Assembly: GCF_000348985.1 (NCBI RefSeq) | Contig: NC_035932.1 | Span: 1-64,000 of the forward strand | Source: Huiozyma naganishii CBS 8797 | Lineage: Eukaryota; Ascomycota; Saccharomycetes; Saccharomycetales; Saccharomycetaceae | DNA length: 64,000 nucleotides | Direction of reading: 5' to 3' | Shown: positions 40,401 through 50,492 of the stretch, one piece after another | Layout of the letters: every line of letters starts with the position of its first letter | Position numbering within the stretch: the first letter of the stretch is position 1 | The notes under the pieces: generated by a model | Databases searched by the model: none | What the model was told of the DNA's origin: nothing | Seen by the model: only the letters and a program-made list of their open reading frames with translations | Made by a program: the position numbers and the translations under genes

Positions 40401-43306
40401 AGGAGATGATCCATCGAAGGATTCCTTTGCCTTACTTGCCGCAAGATGTTTTCAGGAAGATCGAATTGACTTAGAGGATGATCAAAGGCCCAAAGTCTTT
40501 TTTCTATGGACTTGCAAATATTGAGCATAACACTTGCGAAATTGCCCCATTTTCGGTTAACACCAATTAAAAACAGGGCCCGACATATCCTAACAGAATT
40601 TTGGGCAACATAGTTGGAATCTGAGGCTAAAGCTGAATCCATTATACGACTCTGCGAGATATATGCCTGTAGAAGAATGTTGGTTTTCCCCGATGGAGTG
40701 GCCATATCTCCTCCAATTTGGCATTGAACTGACACTTCAGTAAGTCTTTTCAGCTCCTTTGACTCTTCCTCTCGATATTTCATGCCATCAAATTCACTAC
40801 TCATACTGATCATGGTCAATACATCAGCCTCGGTTGCCCGTGGATCACACATTTGATTAAATATCTCTACTGATTCATTCAGCAGATAGAAATCAGAAGA
40901 AATTCTCCCCAGGTCTTTAGGAATGAAATGCATTGATACTTCATCAAAGACTATCATTTGAAGAGAATGTAATTTTCTAGCAGCTGATATGATCATCTTT
41001 CTCCGTCGCTCGTGTAATTGAGGGTCATTCGCAATTTCCTCCCAACTTAGGCCGTATGTAAATGGATTTTTCCGCATTCTGACAAACATATACGTGTAGC
41101 CTAACCATTGAATGGCCTCATCGACGTTTGTTACAGTTCCGCGAGATATCTCTGCATTCAGGTTGTCTATCAACTTGGCACCGAATCTTGATTCAATGGG
41201 GTGCTGTTGGGTTAGGAGGGAGACATAGTGATCGAGACGGTCACTAGATGTACATAATATACCTGTACCGTTTGAGGACCCAAAACCTGGTCTACCGGCA
41301 CGACCAAAAATTTGTATGACGTCAGATATCCCTAGGTCCACATATCCACCCTTCTTAGAGTCATAAACCTGGGTACCTTTAATCAGAACACAGTCTGCAG
41401 GAAGATTCACACCCCAAGCCAGCGTGGCAGTGCAACACAAAACCTTGATTGCACCATCCTTAAACAGCTTTTCGGTTAAGTTTCTATCGGAACGGGACAT
41501 ACCAGCATGGTGACAGCCAAACCCGAACTGGAAAAGTTCTTTCAGATCTTTATCTCGGTTTTTTGCCAACTGTCGAGAAAAGGCCTCTTTGGAAGCAGGC
41601 GATGGGGCAAAGATATCGACTTCATGATTGGCTTGAGCAAGTTTAATAAAATTACGTGAACTCTTTACAGTTTCCTTTCTTGCATGTACAAAAACCATCA
41701 CCTGAAAACCACGTTCTATCATACCAAGTAGCTTATCATAAGCTACTCGGTCAATATTCTCTTTGGACTGCCTGCTACCCTCTTTCCCTCTGCATCCCAG
41801 CAATTGCTGTTCAAGAGGCTTTGGACGGAAAGATTGATCAAAGTAAAACATACCTACTTGTCTATTGACGCCAAGAAAATCTGCAACATCCATAAAGTTT
41901 GGTAATGTCGCAGATAGACCGATAATACGGATCATACTCTGGGAGCTTTCTACTTGTCGTAGTGTCCGTGCTACCAAAGTCTCAATAACAGACCCTCTAT
42001 CTTCGTGCAACAAGTGCACTTCATCAATAATTAATAGCCGCACCTTAGAGACCAAGTCATTATCTCCGTTTGCTTTACGCGTCACAACGTCCCATTTTTC
42101 TGGTGTGGTAACGACGACCTGCGTTTCCATGATTTCGCCCTTCGTTAGCTGCATATCACCTGTCAATTCACGAACTTTGACGTCAAAAACAGCCAATTTC
42201 TCACTAAATTTGGAGACAATTTCAGCAGCCAAAGCCTTCAGTGGCGCGACATAGATAATTTTAAAATCATCGTACTGGATATCTAGTTCTTGCTCGCTAT
42301 TAATAAAAGAGTGCTGCTTAATTGTATTCAAAATAGTCAATAATGCAATGTCTGTTTTACCAGCACCGGTTGGAGCGCAAATCAGCATATTCTCATTGGT
42401 GTTATAAGCCACGGGGAAAACCAAACTTTGGATTTGGTTCAACGTTTCATATGTAAAAACAGCTTTACAATAGTGGTCCAAGTCATCAACTTTCTTCAAT
42501 TTGGTATACAGTGAGTTAACTGAATTTTTCTGATCTGCAGGCGGAATAATAATTTCTTCATGAGTCTGAAATGAAGTTCTGGTCGTTCCGATGGGCAACG
42601 AGTATTTGTGCCCGGAAAATGATAGAGATGAGGTAGAACCCTCCTCATGTTTTCTGAATACATGGGGGTATTTCACTATTTTAATGGCTTGATTCAGTTT
42701 TTCATTTTTTGCCCTTTTAGCATTTTCGGATACCTGGCGCATAATATCCTGTTCAGTTAACAATTTGTCCGGATCATCAGATGAGGTTATCAAATACATT
42801 GTTTGATCAAATGCACGGCTTACCAAGGTGCTACTGTGTTCAATGAGAAATGAAATCAGTTCGATATTTTCGTCTCCCAAAAAATCTAATAATTCCTTCT
42901 GAAGCTCGACGCCGGTGTGGGAGTAAATTATGTGCAAAACAGACTCAATTAGAACATTTTTGTCAAGATTGCTAGAGCATTTGTCAAATAAGTCCGATAA
43001 TGTTTTATACACTGCGTTGGTGGTATCTTTGGCAAGGGAGCTTACAATAGTTTCTAGCTTAGAAAATGAAATATCACTGAACTTATCATAAATATTGTCC
43101 CACTTGTTTCTGTCTTGAGCCAACACAGCCAATTGCGTTTTCTTCGGCTTTTCAGCATTCTCAAACTCTGTGTCAGATGCTTCTTTATCTATCGGAGGAG
43201 GCGGAGTGTGGATGGCGTCCATGTGATATGTCTTCACCGCATCGACCATGCTCTGCATGGCGATCATGTACGACTTGGAGGAGTCAGCCAAATATGACGT
43301 ACTCAT
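37409..43306 (-). CDS. SLH1: Ski2-like RNA helicase Slh1 (ribosome quality-control trigger complex)
   Basis: ATP-dependent helicase that splits collided ribosomes on stalled mRNA (ASC-1/RQT complex) and represses translation of non-poly(A) RNAs. The ATG at 43306 opens MSTSYLADSSKS, matching the family start, and gives 1,965 residues, against 1,967 in S. cerevisiae. The frame runs open to 43459 without a further ATG. There are two helicase cassettes: the first has APTGAGKT (near residue 312), DEVH (near 428) and a QIFGRAGRPG motif. The second has GSPTGSGKT (near 1165), DEIH (near 1270) and QMMGRAGRPA. A Sec63-type domain follows each. It lies between EFG1 and YTA7, head-to-tail with YTA7. Confidence 0.96.
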   Translation of the reverse strand: MSTSYLADSSKSYMIAMQSMVDAVKTYHMDAIHTPPPPIDKEASDTEFENAEKPKKTQLAVLAQDRNKWDNIYDKFSDISFSKLETIVSSLAKDTTNAVYKTLSDLFDKCSSNLDKNVLIESVLHIIYSHTGVELQKELLDFLGDENIELISFLIEHSSTLVSRAFDQTMYLITSSDDPDKLLTEQDIMRQVSENAKRAKNEKLNQAIKIVKYPHVFRKHEEGSTSSLSFSGHKYSLPIGTTRTSFQTHEEIIIPPADQKNSVNSLYTKLKKVDDLDHYCKAVFTYETLNQIQSLVFPVAYNTNENMLICAPTGAGKTDIALLTILNTIKQHSFINSEQELDIQYDDFKIIYVAPLKALAAEIVSKFSEKLAVFDVKVRELTGDMQLTKGEIMETQVVVTTPEKWDVVTRKANGDNDLVSKVRLLIIDEVHLLHEDRGSVIETLVARTLRQVESSQSMIRIIGLSATLPNFMDVADFLGVNRQVGMFYFDQSFRPKPLEQQLLGCRGKEGSRQSKENIDRVAYDKLLGMIERGFQVMVFVHARKETVKSSRNFIKLAQANHEVDIFAPSPASKEAFSRQLAKNRDKDLKELFQFGFGCHHAGMSRSDRNLTEKLFKDGAIKVLCCTATLAWGVNLPADCVLIKGTQVYDSKKGGYVDLGISDVIQIFGRAGRPGFGSSNGTGILCTSSDRLDHYVSLLTQQHPIESRFGAKLIDNLNAEISRGTVTNVDEAIQWLGYTYMFVRMRKNPFTYGLSWEEIANDPQLHERRRKMIISAARKLHSLQMIVFDEVSMHFIPKDLGRISSDFYLLNESVEIFNQMCDPRATEADVLTMISMSSEFDGMKYREEESKELKRLTEVSVQCQIGGDMATPSGKTNILLQAYISQSRIMDSALASDSNYVAQNSVRICRALFLIGVNRKWGNFASVMLNICKSIEKRLWAFDHPLSQFDLPENILRQVRQRNPSMDHLLDLEPNELGELVHNQKMGHKLYRALGCFPKIDIDTEIFPITASVMRIHVSLQPTFTWDRRVHGEVQFFWVFVEESDKSQILHYQKFILNRKQMSNVHEMDFMIPLSDPLPPQVVVKVVSDTWIGCESVSAISFQHLIRPYNQTLQTRLLRLRPLPIAALKNPLVESMYHFKYFNPMQTMTFHTLYYTNENVFIGSPTGSGKTVVAELAMWHALREFPGSKIVYIAPMKALVRERVDDWRKKITPITGDRVVELTGDSLPDPQDVRDATIVITTPEKFDGISRNWQTRKFVQNVSLVIMDEIHLLASDRGPILEMIVSRMNYISSQTSKPVRLMGMSTAVSNAYDMASWLGVKNNGLYNFPSSVRPVPLKMYIDGFPDNLAFCPLMKTMNKPAFMAIKQHSLTKPALIFVASRRQTRLTALDLIHLCGMEENPRRFLNIDDEEELQYYLSQITDETLKLALQFGIGLHHAGLVEKDRSISHKLFQNNKIQILIATSTLAWGVNLPAHLVIIKGTQFFDAKIEGYRDMDLTDILQMMGRAGRPAYDTSGTAIVYTKESKKMFYKHFLNVGFPVESSLHKVLDDHLGAEISSGTITSKQEALDFLNWTFFFRRAHHNPTYYGINEDHSPSGISKHLSELIDNTIERLSNSQCVEIQGKTIVPTPFLSISSYYYISHLTIRQLLRHINNEATFKDVLKWLSLAVEYNELPVRGGEIIMNVEMSAQSRYPVESTFTGDDELPMWNPHLKAFLLLQAHLSRVDLPIADYIQDTVSVLDQSLRILQAYIDVASELGYFRTVLTLIKVMQCIKQGYWYEDDPVGILPGVDLKRITDIKFGENGYPVEQDRAKFDRLLGLDSIGRFGIKKLQSFAQKYNFDERYTKKFINVCQRLPVLDGMQFQQVDNDSSKLLVTAKHVSNKKSRGFEVYCDKFPKTQKELWFCIGYQRDELLILKRCQPRQAGKDIVLKADIIVPDELLDEELDFILINDAMDLSYNAHYVPKL

Positions 43307-43552
43307 TAGATCACTGCTTGTTTTAGGCAAGTTTAATTGACTTCTCAATCCTCTTCGAAAGTCACTTCTATTGCTGTAAGAGGTGTGTTCAACCTTTGTT
43401 TGTTGTCTCTTCGAGATCTGAAAATACGGTTCTTTCAAAGGAAAAAGGAAAAAATACAATTTTGACGTCCTTTTGAATTATTATATATTTACGGTCATAT
43501 ATACACAATCATATATGCTGTATTCATGCTTCATATCGTGGACTAATGCAGG

Positions 43553-46500
43553 CTACTGTGCAAGGGATCTTTCAATTTTCTCTATGGTTTCAGTTTTGTC
43601 CCACTTGAAACGATCATCCCAAATAATTTCCATGATGCCGGCGTACATCTCTTCTAGAGTTGAAACAGTAGCACCATCTGTAAGTTTCTCTAATGTTAAG
43701 TTGAGTTGTCTTAAGCTGTCTGCATCCATAATAACATCCCTGTCGTCAAGCTCGATCTTGGCAACCTCTTCCTTCCCTCCCTCCTTTTCCGAAGTGTAAT
43801 CCAGTTGATGCTCTTCTTTCCTCATTTCGTGAGATGGGGATTCAGTGGGGCAAGTGACCACGTTCAAATCGTTCGCACTTTGAGCAACAACTTCAGCAGG
43901 TACATTTGAGCTCCCATTGGCCGTTTCTTTTACACTTTCTGCTGGAACGGGTTCTTCAGTGTCTACTGGGACTTGGTGACGACTATTTTCTTCAAGTGGT
44001 GTTTCTTTCTCCAGAGGTGAACTTTTTTCAATGGACCCTGAAACGGTTGCAGTTACGTTTTCTGTCCCCGATGTACTGTATTCTGGAGCTGTCACCCTTC
44101 CGAGATCTTGTGGTTCCTCGCCAGTCAGGTCCAATGTGGCTCCATTTTCTGTAGACTCTGGAAGTTGAGATGGGGGAACAACTTGCAATTGTGCTTGCAT
44201 TTGCTGACCTTCCCCAATAGCAACTTCCGAAACTGGGCCCATGGCACTCCTGCCATTGATCAACGCAGTTTCCTCTGTCGCCATCTGCTTCGCAACTTCA
44301 ACTTGTTTTTCAGCATCTTCTAATGCAAGTTGCTGCCTTTCGAAATCTCTCCGACGTAAAGCTTTACAACCCTGGATGAAGTCTGGGGTAGATATATCTT
44401 CAATGCCAATTTGGGCATTTGCAAACATTTCGGAAGCCTTAATAATACGGTCTCTATCCCCGAGAGTATTGGAGTCGATGTATATTAGTTCTATATCCTT
44501 CAAAAACTGTTTCGGTTCTGAGTAGTAACCGTTCCACAACCTCTCTTCCACAATATCCAAATCCATGTTATAAAATCTACGACCCGTGAGTACCTCCAAA
44601 ATCATATCCCCATCCTTAACGTAGGTTGGCTGCCACGTTGGGTCAGCTGGCGGTTCTTCAAATAGATGGACGAGTAATGCGTCATCAATCGGTGGTTTTC
44701 TAAATCTTTTGTATCTGGTCTTGAAAAGATCCATCAATCCTGAGAGTTTGATTTTCAGAACATTTTTCATTTTCATATCCTGGTATTGCAAAGTTTTCAA
44801 TTTCTTCCTCACAACGTCTTCTGGTGACAGCAGCTGGCCATCCTCATCCAAATTGTCCTGGTTAGCTTCACGACCTGCACGTGGCAATTCAGGTAGTGGT
44901 TTCGTTCTCTTTCGTTCTGTTTCAAAGGATAACGGCTTTATGCGCAAAACATCCACAATTTTCTGGAAGAAAGCTTGGCGTTGTTCCAAAGAAGGTTTTT
45001 GAACGGTAAAAATATTGTTTTTGGAGAATAGATGGGACAGGGGTTCCTGTTGCAGGTCAGACGCTTCCAGTGCTTCGGAGATCGCCAATAGCAAGATTCT
45101 TTCGTTACTTTGCAAAGATCTGATCAAACTTGCTAAGGTCAGTATAGCGGTTTCAGGAACAGTCCTCTGCCATATGTCTAGATTGGGGATGTACAGTAAT
45201 GCTGGCTGTCTTTTCTGCGCTTCCGCAAACGCTTGTACTATAGCTGCTTCGATAGACCGTGAACTTTCAGAAACCAAAGAAGCGACATCTATTTTCTGGA
45301 CGTTGAAGTGTTCCAAGGAATACAAGATCGCAGAACCAATATACTGTTGGCCATTACCGATAGGACCCGTGATTAGGAGCTTTGGCTTGAAAATTCTAGA
45401 TTCAGCAATCCTGCCCAACAGTTCCTGTTTACCGAAGCCCAGACTAATGGAATCTTCTTCGCCCTCGTTAAGATCTTCATAATCGATGTAGTGTTGGATG
45501 ATAGAGCTTTTGTCTTGCATCTTATTTGGTTGGATGGGGAGAAGTCTCTCAATGATATTTTTTACCTGATCAAATTGATCGTGCAACAATGGTTTGACAA
45601 TTTCTGGTAAAGATTCTGTGCCACTACCTACAGACCTGGCTGACGAAGGGACAATTTTTTGCAAAGCAAGGATGAAGTCTTTAGTGTTTACCTTTAATTT
45701 TGACTTATCAACAACAAGTTTTTCATCGCTTCTATAAATTTGAGGAAAATTTCTCTGGATGCACAGTAAAGCAGCTTCAGTGCACAACGAGCGTAAGTCA
45801 GCACCTCCGTAACCCTTTGTCAGACGGGCAAGGTTTTGCAGGAACTCCTCTGTTAGTGGCGGGTCCCATTTCTTGGTGTGAATCGTCAAGATTCGGGCAC
45901 GAGCCTTCTCATCGGGCAAGGGGAAGTAAAATTCTCTATCGAATCTCCCTGGTCTTCTAAGAGCAGGGTCTACTGCATCCGGTCTGTTTGTCGCACCGAT
46001 AACAATAACCTGCCCCCTGTTGTCCATCCCGTCCATCAATGCCAATAACGTGGAAACAATACTTGCGTGGATCTGTTCCTGTTTGGAGCTTCTCACTGGT
46101 GCCAACCCGTCGATTTCATCGAAGAAGATAATGGAAGGTTGCTGTTTCTTGGCCTCTTCGAAGAGTAGTCTCAGCTGTCTTTCCGCTTCACCAACCCACT
46201 TGGACAAGATATCTGCACCTTTCCTCATGAAGAAAGTAATCTTTCTGTTTTCTGTGGAGCAACTTGCTGCAAGTGCTCTAGCCATCAATGTCTTACCAGT
46301 CCCCGGTGGTCCGTGGAATAGCACACCTCTTGGCGGAGTGATGTCGAAGTTTTGGTACAGCTCTGGATACAACAGGGGCAATGCGACCATTTCCTTCAAC
46401 TGATCGATGTAGCTGTCCAGCCCACCGACATCGTTGAAGTTGATGTTCATGTCTACGCCCAGTGGGTCGAGATCCGCGATCTCTGGTTTCTTCTTTTTCT

Positions 46501-47779
46501 TTTTCTTCAAGGGATCGTCGTTCTTCTTGGATTTGGCGCCTAGGGCGAGGATTTCGTCTTCTGACGAGTTCGAGTCCAAGAGCAATTTGTTGGCGGGTCC
46601 ATTCCCGGGGAGTCTATTACCTAACCCTGTGCTTAACCCGTAAAAGTTGGTATTCTGGCCAAATATGGTCATCACATCATTGCCACCAAAGGGTCCACCC
46701 GTTGGGAACAGTCTTCTTGGTGGACCCATGTTCTGTTTACCTCTACGAGACGGCGAAGCAGCTTGGTACCCCTTGGGGAACGCATCTGCTGTGAGTGCTG
46801 TCAATGGCGGCGGGATTGCGTAGTTTACAGGCTTGGTTCTCTCCCTTAACGATCTCTTCTCCGTTGGCGGACTTGCCTCGTGGATGTTCCTGCGCGGACG
46901 CAACTCTCTAATCGGGCTATCCTCTTGTAATTCTCTTATTTCATCTGCCAACGTCAAATGATCTCTTTCGCCGTCACCAGCGGCTACGGTGCCATTCGGG
47001 GCCTCTGGGTCCAGGTTGTACCCGTCCAGATGTGAGCTGGTCCGACCCCTAGGCCGCAAATGCCGTCGCGCGGAGGATGATGGCGGTGGGGTTGTTTCCA
47101 CTGGTCCCCTATCCGCATTCCTCGTTCTCGTACTTCTTCTTGTTGGGTACTGGTTATGCGCAGCAGCAGCAGCTGTTGCTGCTGCTCTCTTACCTCTCTT
47201 ATTTCGCCTGTTCGAATAGTATATAGCGTTTTCATCATCATCATCATCGTCGTCATCAAATTGGTCGCTTTCGGGATCTGGAACAATGAAATTGTTATCC
47301 TGTCTTGTCCTAGCCTGTCTTTTAACCCTTTGAGACTCTCTGTACTCATCGAACGCGTCTGGATCGTCGTCGTCGTCGTCGTCCTCACCATCCTCCGCCT
47401 CGTCGGCGACATCCTCTTCGTGGAAACTCTCGTCGTCCTCATCGTCTCCAAAGGCGTCATACCTGCTATTTTTCTTCCTCTTCCTGCCTCTGCCCCTTCC
47501 ACCAGCTACTGGGGCCGACTCATGCAGGTCCAATTCATCACTAGGTCCATTCGCCAGCGGATCCCCAGTGTACCCATTGTGTGGTTCCGTATTTGTGCCG
47601 CCGTTACCTCCCTGTTCTGCACCTTCTTCGTCTTCAAGGTAGTCCAGTCCGGACTCTATCTCTGCGTAGTTGATCTTGCGAAGCGACCGCGTCGAAGTAT
47701 GAACGACGCCGTTTTCGTCCTTGATCCCGTCGCCGTCCGGGACGCCCTCTGCGTCCCTGTTCCTCAAGTGGCGTGGCAT
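43553..47779 (-). CDS. YTA7: Chromatin AAA-ATPase with bromodomain Yta7 (ATAD2 family)
   Basis: Nuclear AAA-ATPase that binds histones and evicts histone H3, affecting histone gene transcription. The ATG at 47779 opens MPRHLRNRD, similar to the family start, and gives 1,408 residues, against 1,379 in S. cerevisiae. The frame continues upstream to 47794 only with GTG. The N-terminal third is very acidic with runs of seven Asp, encoded by GAC/GAT triplet repeats, plus an Ala run from a GCA/GCT repeat. AAA1 has GPPGTGKT (near 493) and FFDEIDG (near 555). AAA2 is degenerate (GPIGNGQQ), as in relatives. A bromodomain-like module spans about 1020-1120, then an acidic, Glu/Ser-rich linker and a conserved C-terminal segment. 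It is divergent from HUA1. Confidence 0.96.
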   Translation of the reverse strand: MPRHLRNRDAEGVPDGDGIKDENGVVHTSTRSLRKINYAEIESGLDYLEDEEGAEQGGNGGTNTEPHNGYTGDPLANGPSDELDLHESAPVAGGRGRGRKRKKNSRYDAFGDDEDDESFHEEDVADEAEDGEDDDDDDDPDAFDEYRESQRVKRQARTRQDNNFIVPDPESDQFDDDDDDDDENAIYYSNRRNKRGKRAAATAAAAAHNQYPTRRSTRTRNADRGPVETTPPPSSSARRHLRPRGRTSSHLDGYNLDPEAPNGTVAAGDGERDHLTLADEIRELQEDSPIRELRPRRNIHEASPPTEKRSLRERTKPVNYAIPPPLTALTADAFPKGYQAASPSRRGKQNMGPPRRLFPTGGPFGGNDVMTIFGQNTNFYGLSTGLGNRLPGNGPANKLLLDSNSSEDEILALGAKSKKNDDPLKKKKKKKPEIADLDPLGVDMNINFNDVGGLDSYIDQLKEMVALPLLYPELYQNFDITPPRGVLFHGPPGTGKTLMARALAASCSTENRKITFFMRKGADILSKWVGEAERQLRLLFEEAKKQQPSIIFFDEIDGLAPVRSSKQEQIHASIVSTLLALMDGMDNRGQVIVIGATNRPDAVDPALRRPGRFDREFYFPLPDEKARARILTIHTKKWDPPLTEEFLQNLARLTKGYGGADLRSLCTEAALLCIQRNFPQIYRSDEKLVVDKSKLKVNTKDFILALQKIVPSSARSVGSGTESLPEIVKPLLHDQFDQVKNIIERLLPIQPNKMQDKSSIIQHYIDYEDLNEGEEDSISLGFGKQELLGRIAESRIFKPKLLITGPIGNGQQYIGSAILYSLEHFNVQKIDVASLVSESSRSIEAAIVQAFAEAQKRQPALLYIPNLDIWQRTVPETAILTLASLIRSLQSNERILLLAISEALEASDLQQEPLSHLFSKNNIFTVQKPSLEQRQAFFQKIVDVLRIKPLSFETERKRTKPLPELPRAGREANQDNLDEDGQLLSPEDVVRKKLKTLQYQDMKMKNVLKIKLSGLMDLFKTRYKRFRKPPIDDALLVHLFEEPPADPTWQPTYVKDGDMILEVLTGRRFYNMDLDIVEERLWNGYYSEPKQFLKDIELIYIDSNTLGDRDRIIKASEMFANAQIGIEDISTPDFIQGCKALRRRDFERQQLALEDAEKQVEVAKQMATEETALINGRSAMGPVSEVAIGEGQQMQAQLQVVPPSQLPESTENGATLDLTGEEPQDLGRVTAPEYSTSGTENVTATVSGSIEKSSPLEKETPLEENSRHQVPVDTEEPVPAESVKETANGSSNVPAEVVAQSANDLNVVTCPTESPSHEMRKEEHQLDYTSEKEGGKEEVAKIELDDRDVIMDADSLRQLNLTLEKLTDGATVSTLEEMYAGIMEIIWDDRFKWDKTETIEKIERSLAQ

Positions 47780-48612
47780 TCCTGCAGTGTGCACAATTGG
47801 TCAATTCCCGCACTGTAAAACTCACCGCAGGGTACCGTATCTTGCTCAAGTTCCTCAATACAACGATTGATCTGTGCCAATTTCTGTATTTTTTTATATT
47901 AATGCAATACTGAAAAGAGTTAGTATAACTGTTAAGGAAAGACAGAGATCCAGTAGTGTTTTGAATGTGGACAGGTCCCAATGGTGTGTTCTGTTTCGAT
48001 CTTGCGCCGCTCACCGTCTCTTGGTGCCCTTCAGAGGAGACGCGAGATCCGAATCTTCGTAGAAATTAACAAAAACCGGCAATTTTTCACTTTGAGACCG
48101 TTACCCAACCGTATACCGTTGCTCGGGTGATAGCGCCGCTGGAAGTTGCTGCGACGCACTGGACGGGACCTGAGGGTGGTAGGTGGACAAGACGACGGCT
48201 CTGGGGGACCTGGAGCTAATACTGGTGATGGTGATGGGTGTCGATGATGGGTGCCGTCTTGTTTGTTGCTGTACTGTGGGGCTGCGTTCCAGGCGAAGGA
48301 GGGCAAGCCAGGTGTATCCATTGCGACAACTCAATAGACGCATAGCAGTACCCCGAACAGGCTATAGTTGACCTCATGGTTCTCGTTGATATCCAGGTTC
48401 ATTGCAGTCACCTGTCGTTCATGCTCAGCTCACTGTGAGTTGGTCTCACTTCAACGGTCCGTACACAGTGATAGCGCCTCGGATCTGTCTCGTGTGTCGC
48501 TGCGTTCGAGGCTTGGTACGAAGGATGAGGTATAAAGCTTGGTGGTTGTGTTGTGTGACAGAGCCTCCAGGGACCAGCCAATCTCGAAAAGCGGCACTCA
48601 CATCTGTGTATC
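47780..48612. other. Divergent promoter region YTA7/HUA1
   Basis: About 830 bases. Read on the minus strand, a perfect TACTAAC branch sequence (47923-47917) is followed six bases later by CAG, upstream of YTA7. I found no GTATGT-type 5' splice site above it, so I do not call a leader intron. An ACA/CAC-rich and GC-richer part near 48100-48300 has no recognisable motif. No RNA gene is seen. Confidence 0.45.
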
Positions 48613-49269
48613 ATGGGGGGAACGTACGCAAGCTCCAAAAATGGGGCCGCGGCAGAAGACCACAGCGAGCAACTGCCCTCTTACGAGGAGGCAGTGCAAG
48701 AGGAAATGCAGCCGCCATACAGCGAAGTGCCCACACGTCCACCGAGACCGTCAGGGCACTCGCATTCAGTGCACCAGGCGCACCAAGCACGCCCAACACG
48801 CCCGGCACGCCCCGCGCCACCACCTCCACCTCCACCGCCAGCAGCACCAAGACCGCACTCGAACCCGGCATTGCCCTGGGTGTACCCTGCGAATTTCCGC
48901 TGCCCGAAGTGCAACAACACAGGGTACAAGCTCAAGAACGGGAAGTCCTGCCGGTCGTGCTGGCGGACATTCGCCCCGACGAACAACGTCGGCATGAGCA
49001 ACGGGTCCAGCATGTACGGCAGCGGACCCATCGTGCAGCCAATGGTGCAGCCAATGATGCAGCCGATGTACGCAATGGGCCCGCCACAACTACAACCACA
49101 GCCGCTGATGGTGAGACCGGGCGATCCAAGACTCGGAGGAGTGCTCTGCGGCGAGTGCAGAGGTTCCGGCCGCGTGCGGTTCTTACTCGATGAGGACCTG
49201 TGCCCGCTGTGCAATGGTGTCGGCCGCATAATGACTACATCTACAAGACCACAGAGACGGTACCGCTGA
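48613..49269 (+). CDS. HUA1: Cysteine-rich cytoplasmic protein Hua1
   Basis: Small protein implicated in actin patch assembly and ubiquitin-ligase (Rsp5) related sorting. The ATG at 48613 gives 218 residues, against 198 in S. cerevisiae. LPSYEEAV (21-28) and PPYSE (34-38) are PY-like motifs of the kind bound by WW domains. A proline run follows (near 69-76). There are then two CxxC pairs (Cys97/100 and Cys113/116) and, after a Met/Gln/Pro-rich spacer, two more (Cys179/182 and Cys197/200) in CGECRGSGRV and CPLCNGVGRI, resembling half of a DnaJ zinc-binding domain. It is GC-rich, with open frames in other phases that are shadows. It sits between YTA7 and FOL2. Confidence 0.9.
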   Translation: MGGTYASSKNGAAAEDHSEQLPSYEEAVQEEMQPPYSEVPTRPPRPSGHSHSVHQAHQARPTRPARPAPPPPPPPPAAPRPHSNPALPWVYPANFRCPKCNNTGYKLKNGKSCRSCWRTFAPTNNVGMSNGSSMYGSGPIVQPMVQPMMQPMYAMGPPQLQPQPLMVRPGDPRLGGVLCGECRGSGRVRFLLDEDLCPLCNGVGRIMTTSTRPQRRYR

Positions 49270-49573
49270 ACACAGGGCCCCAAGCGGGTTTTAAGAGGAC
49301 CCATCGCAGCTGTCATCACACAGTTTTCTGTGTCTGTGAAATGTGTGCTTATGAAAGCTGAAAAATTTACATGAAGTAGAAAAAAAAATCGTATAAAGAA
49401 TCTCGAACTGAGACGGTGTCGTCGCAGTTGCAATTGGTAATTTCTGGGTGCTGTGTGGGAGGGAGTGTGATGGTATATTCTTAGTTCGTGAGGTCAAATT
49501 CAAAGAGTGTCAGGTGCAATTGTGATTGTTCCCTTTATTGGTGCCTCTTTTCGAGTTTTTTTTATACACAAGG

Positions 49574-50296
49574 ATGCATACGCCGCTGGCAAACGAGATA
49601 AACAGGGAGTCCACGCCGTTGAACACGAGGCCCATTACTCCGTATACTTTGAAAGCACCCGTAGAGGCGGACGGGTTTTCGTGGCCCTCTTTCGGGGCCA
49701 GGCAGCGCGCGGAGGAGACGCCCGAGCAGGAACAGCAACGGATTGGTAGGATCGCCGACGCGGTGCGCACGATTTTGACCGAGGTAGGGGAGGATGTCAC
49801 TAGAGAGGGGATCTTGGACACGCCGGAGAGGTACGCAAAGGCTATGCTGTACTTCACGAAGGGGTACCAGACGAACATCCGGGCGGACGTCCTCAACAAC
49901 GCCGTCTTTGAGGAGGACCACGAGGAGATGGTCATTGTACGGGACATTGAGATCTACTCGCTGTGCGAGCACCATCTCGTTCCCTTCTACGGGAAAGTCC
50001 ACATTGGGTACATCCCCAACAAAAAGGTCATCGGCCTCAGCAAGCTCGCCAGACTCGCAGAGATGTACGCTAGAAGACTACAGGTGCAAGAGAGACTCTC
50101 CAAACAGATCGCGATGGCACTGCAGGCGATCTTGAAACCGATGGGTGTCGCCGTCGTTATTGAGGCAACGCACATGTGCATGGTTTCCAGAGGAGTCGAA
50201 AAGACCGGGTCGTCCACGGTCACTTCCTCGATGCTGGGATGCTTTAGGGCTCACAGAACAAGAGAAGAGTTTCTCACTTTGTTAAATAGAAGGTAA
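49574..50296 (+). CDS. FOL2: GTP cyclohydrolase I Fol2 (folate synthesis)
   Basis: Converts GTP to 7,8-dihydroneopterin triphosphate, the first step of folate synthesis in the cytoplasm. The ATG at 49574 gives 240 residues, against 243 in S. cerevisiae. The frame is open upstream to 49526 only from a TTG. The zinc ligands are visible as Cys131 and His134 (CEHHLVPF) and Cys202 (THMCMVSRG). The [10 protein letters not shown] and GLSKLARL motifs are also typical. The roughly 300-base gap before it contains only an AT-rich stretch and a T run just before the start. It is downstream of HUA1 on the same strand. Confidence 0.97.
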   Translation: MHTPLANEINRESTPLNTRPITPYTLKAPVEADGFSWPSFGARQRAEETPEQEQQRIGRIADAVRTILTEVGEDVTREGILDTPERYAKAMLYFTKGYQTNIRADVLNNAVFEEDHEEMVIVRDIEIYSLCEHHLVPFYGKVHIGYIPNKKVIGLSKLARLAEMYARRLQVQERLSKQIAMALQAILKPMGVAVVIEATHMCMVSRGVEKTGSSTVTSSMLGCFRAHRTREEFLTLLNRR

Positions 50297-50492
50297 AAAG
50301 ACAATCAAGAAACTAATGAAATGGGGACCCCGACAGAATATTGGGAATGCAGGAGTATATCTATAAATTGTACATGTTGTGCTTATTTCAATACCACACT
50401 CATAGTTATAACACTTATGTCCCGTGTATAAGAAACCCGTTTACCGTACCCCCCAGGGTAAATTGTTATCTTTGCAAGTATTCCATACGCTT

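Noticed and set aside
48402..49193. Overlapping plus-strand frames across HUA1
   Set aside because: GC-rich sequence leaves all frames open. Only the frame starting at 48613 has PY-like motifs and regular CxxC pairs.
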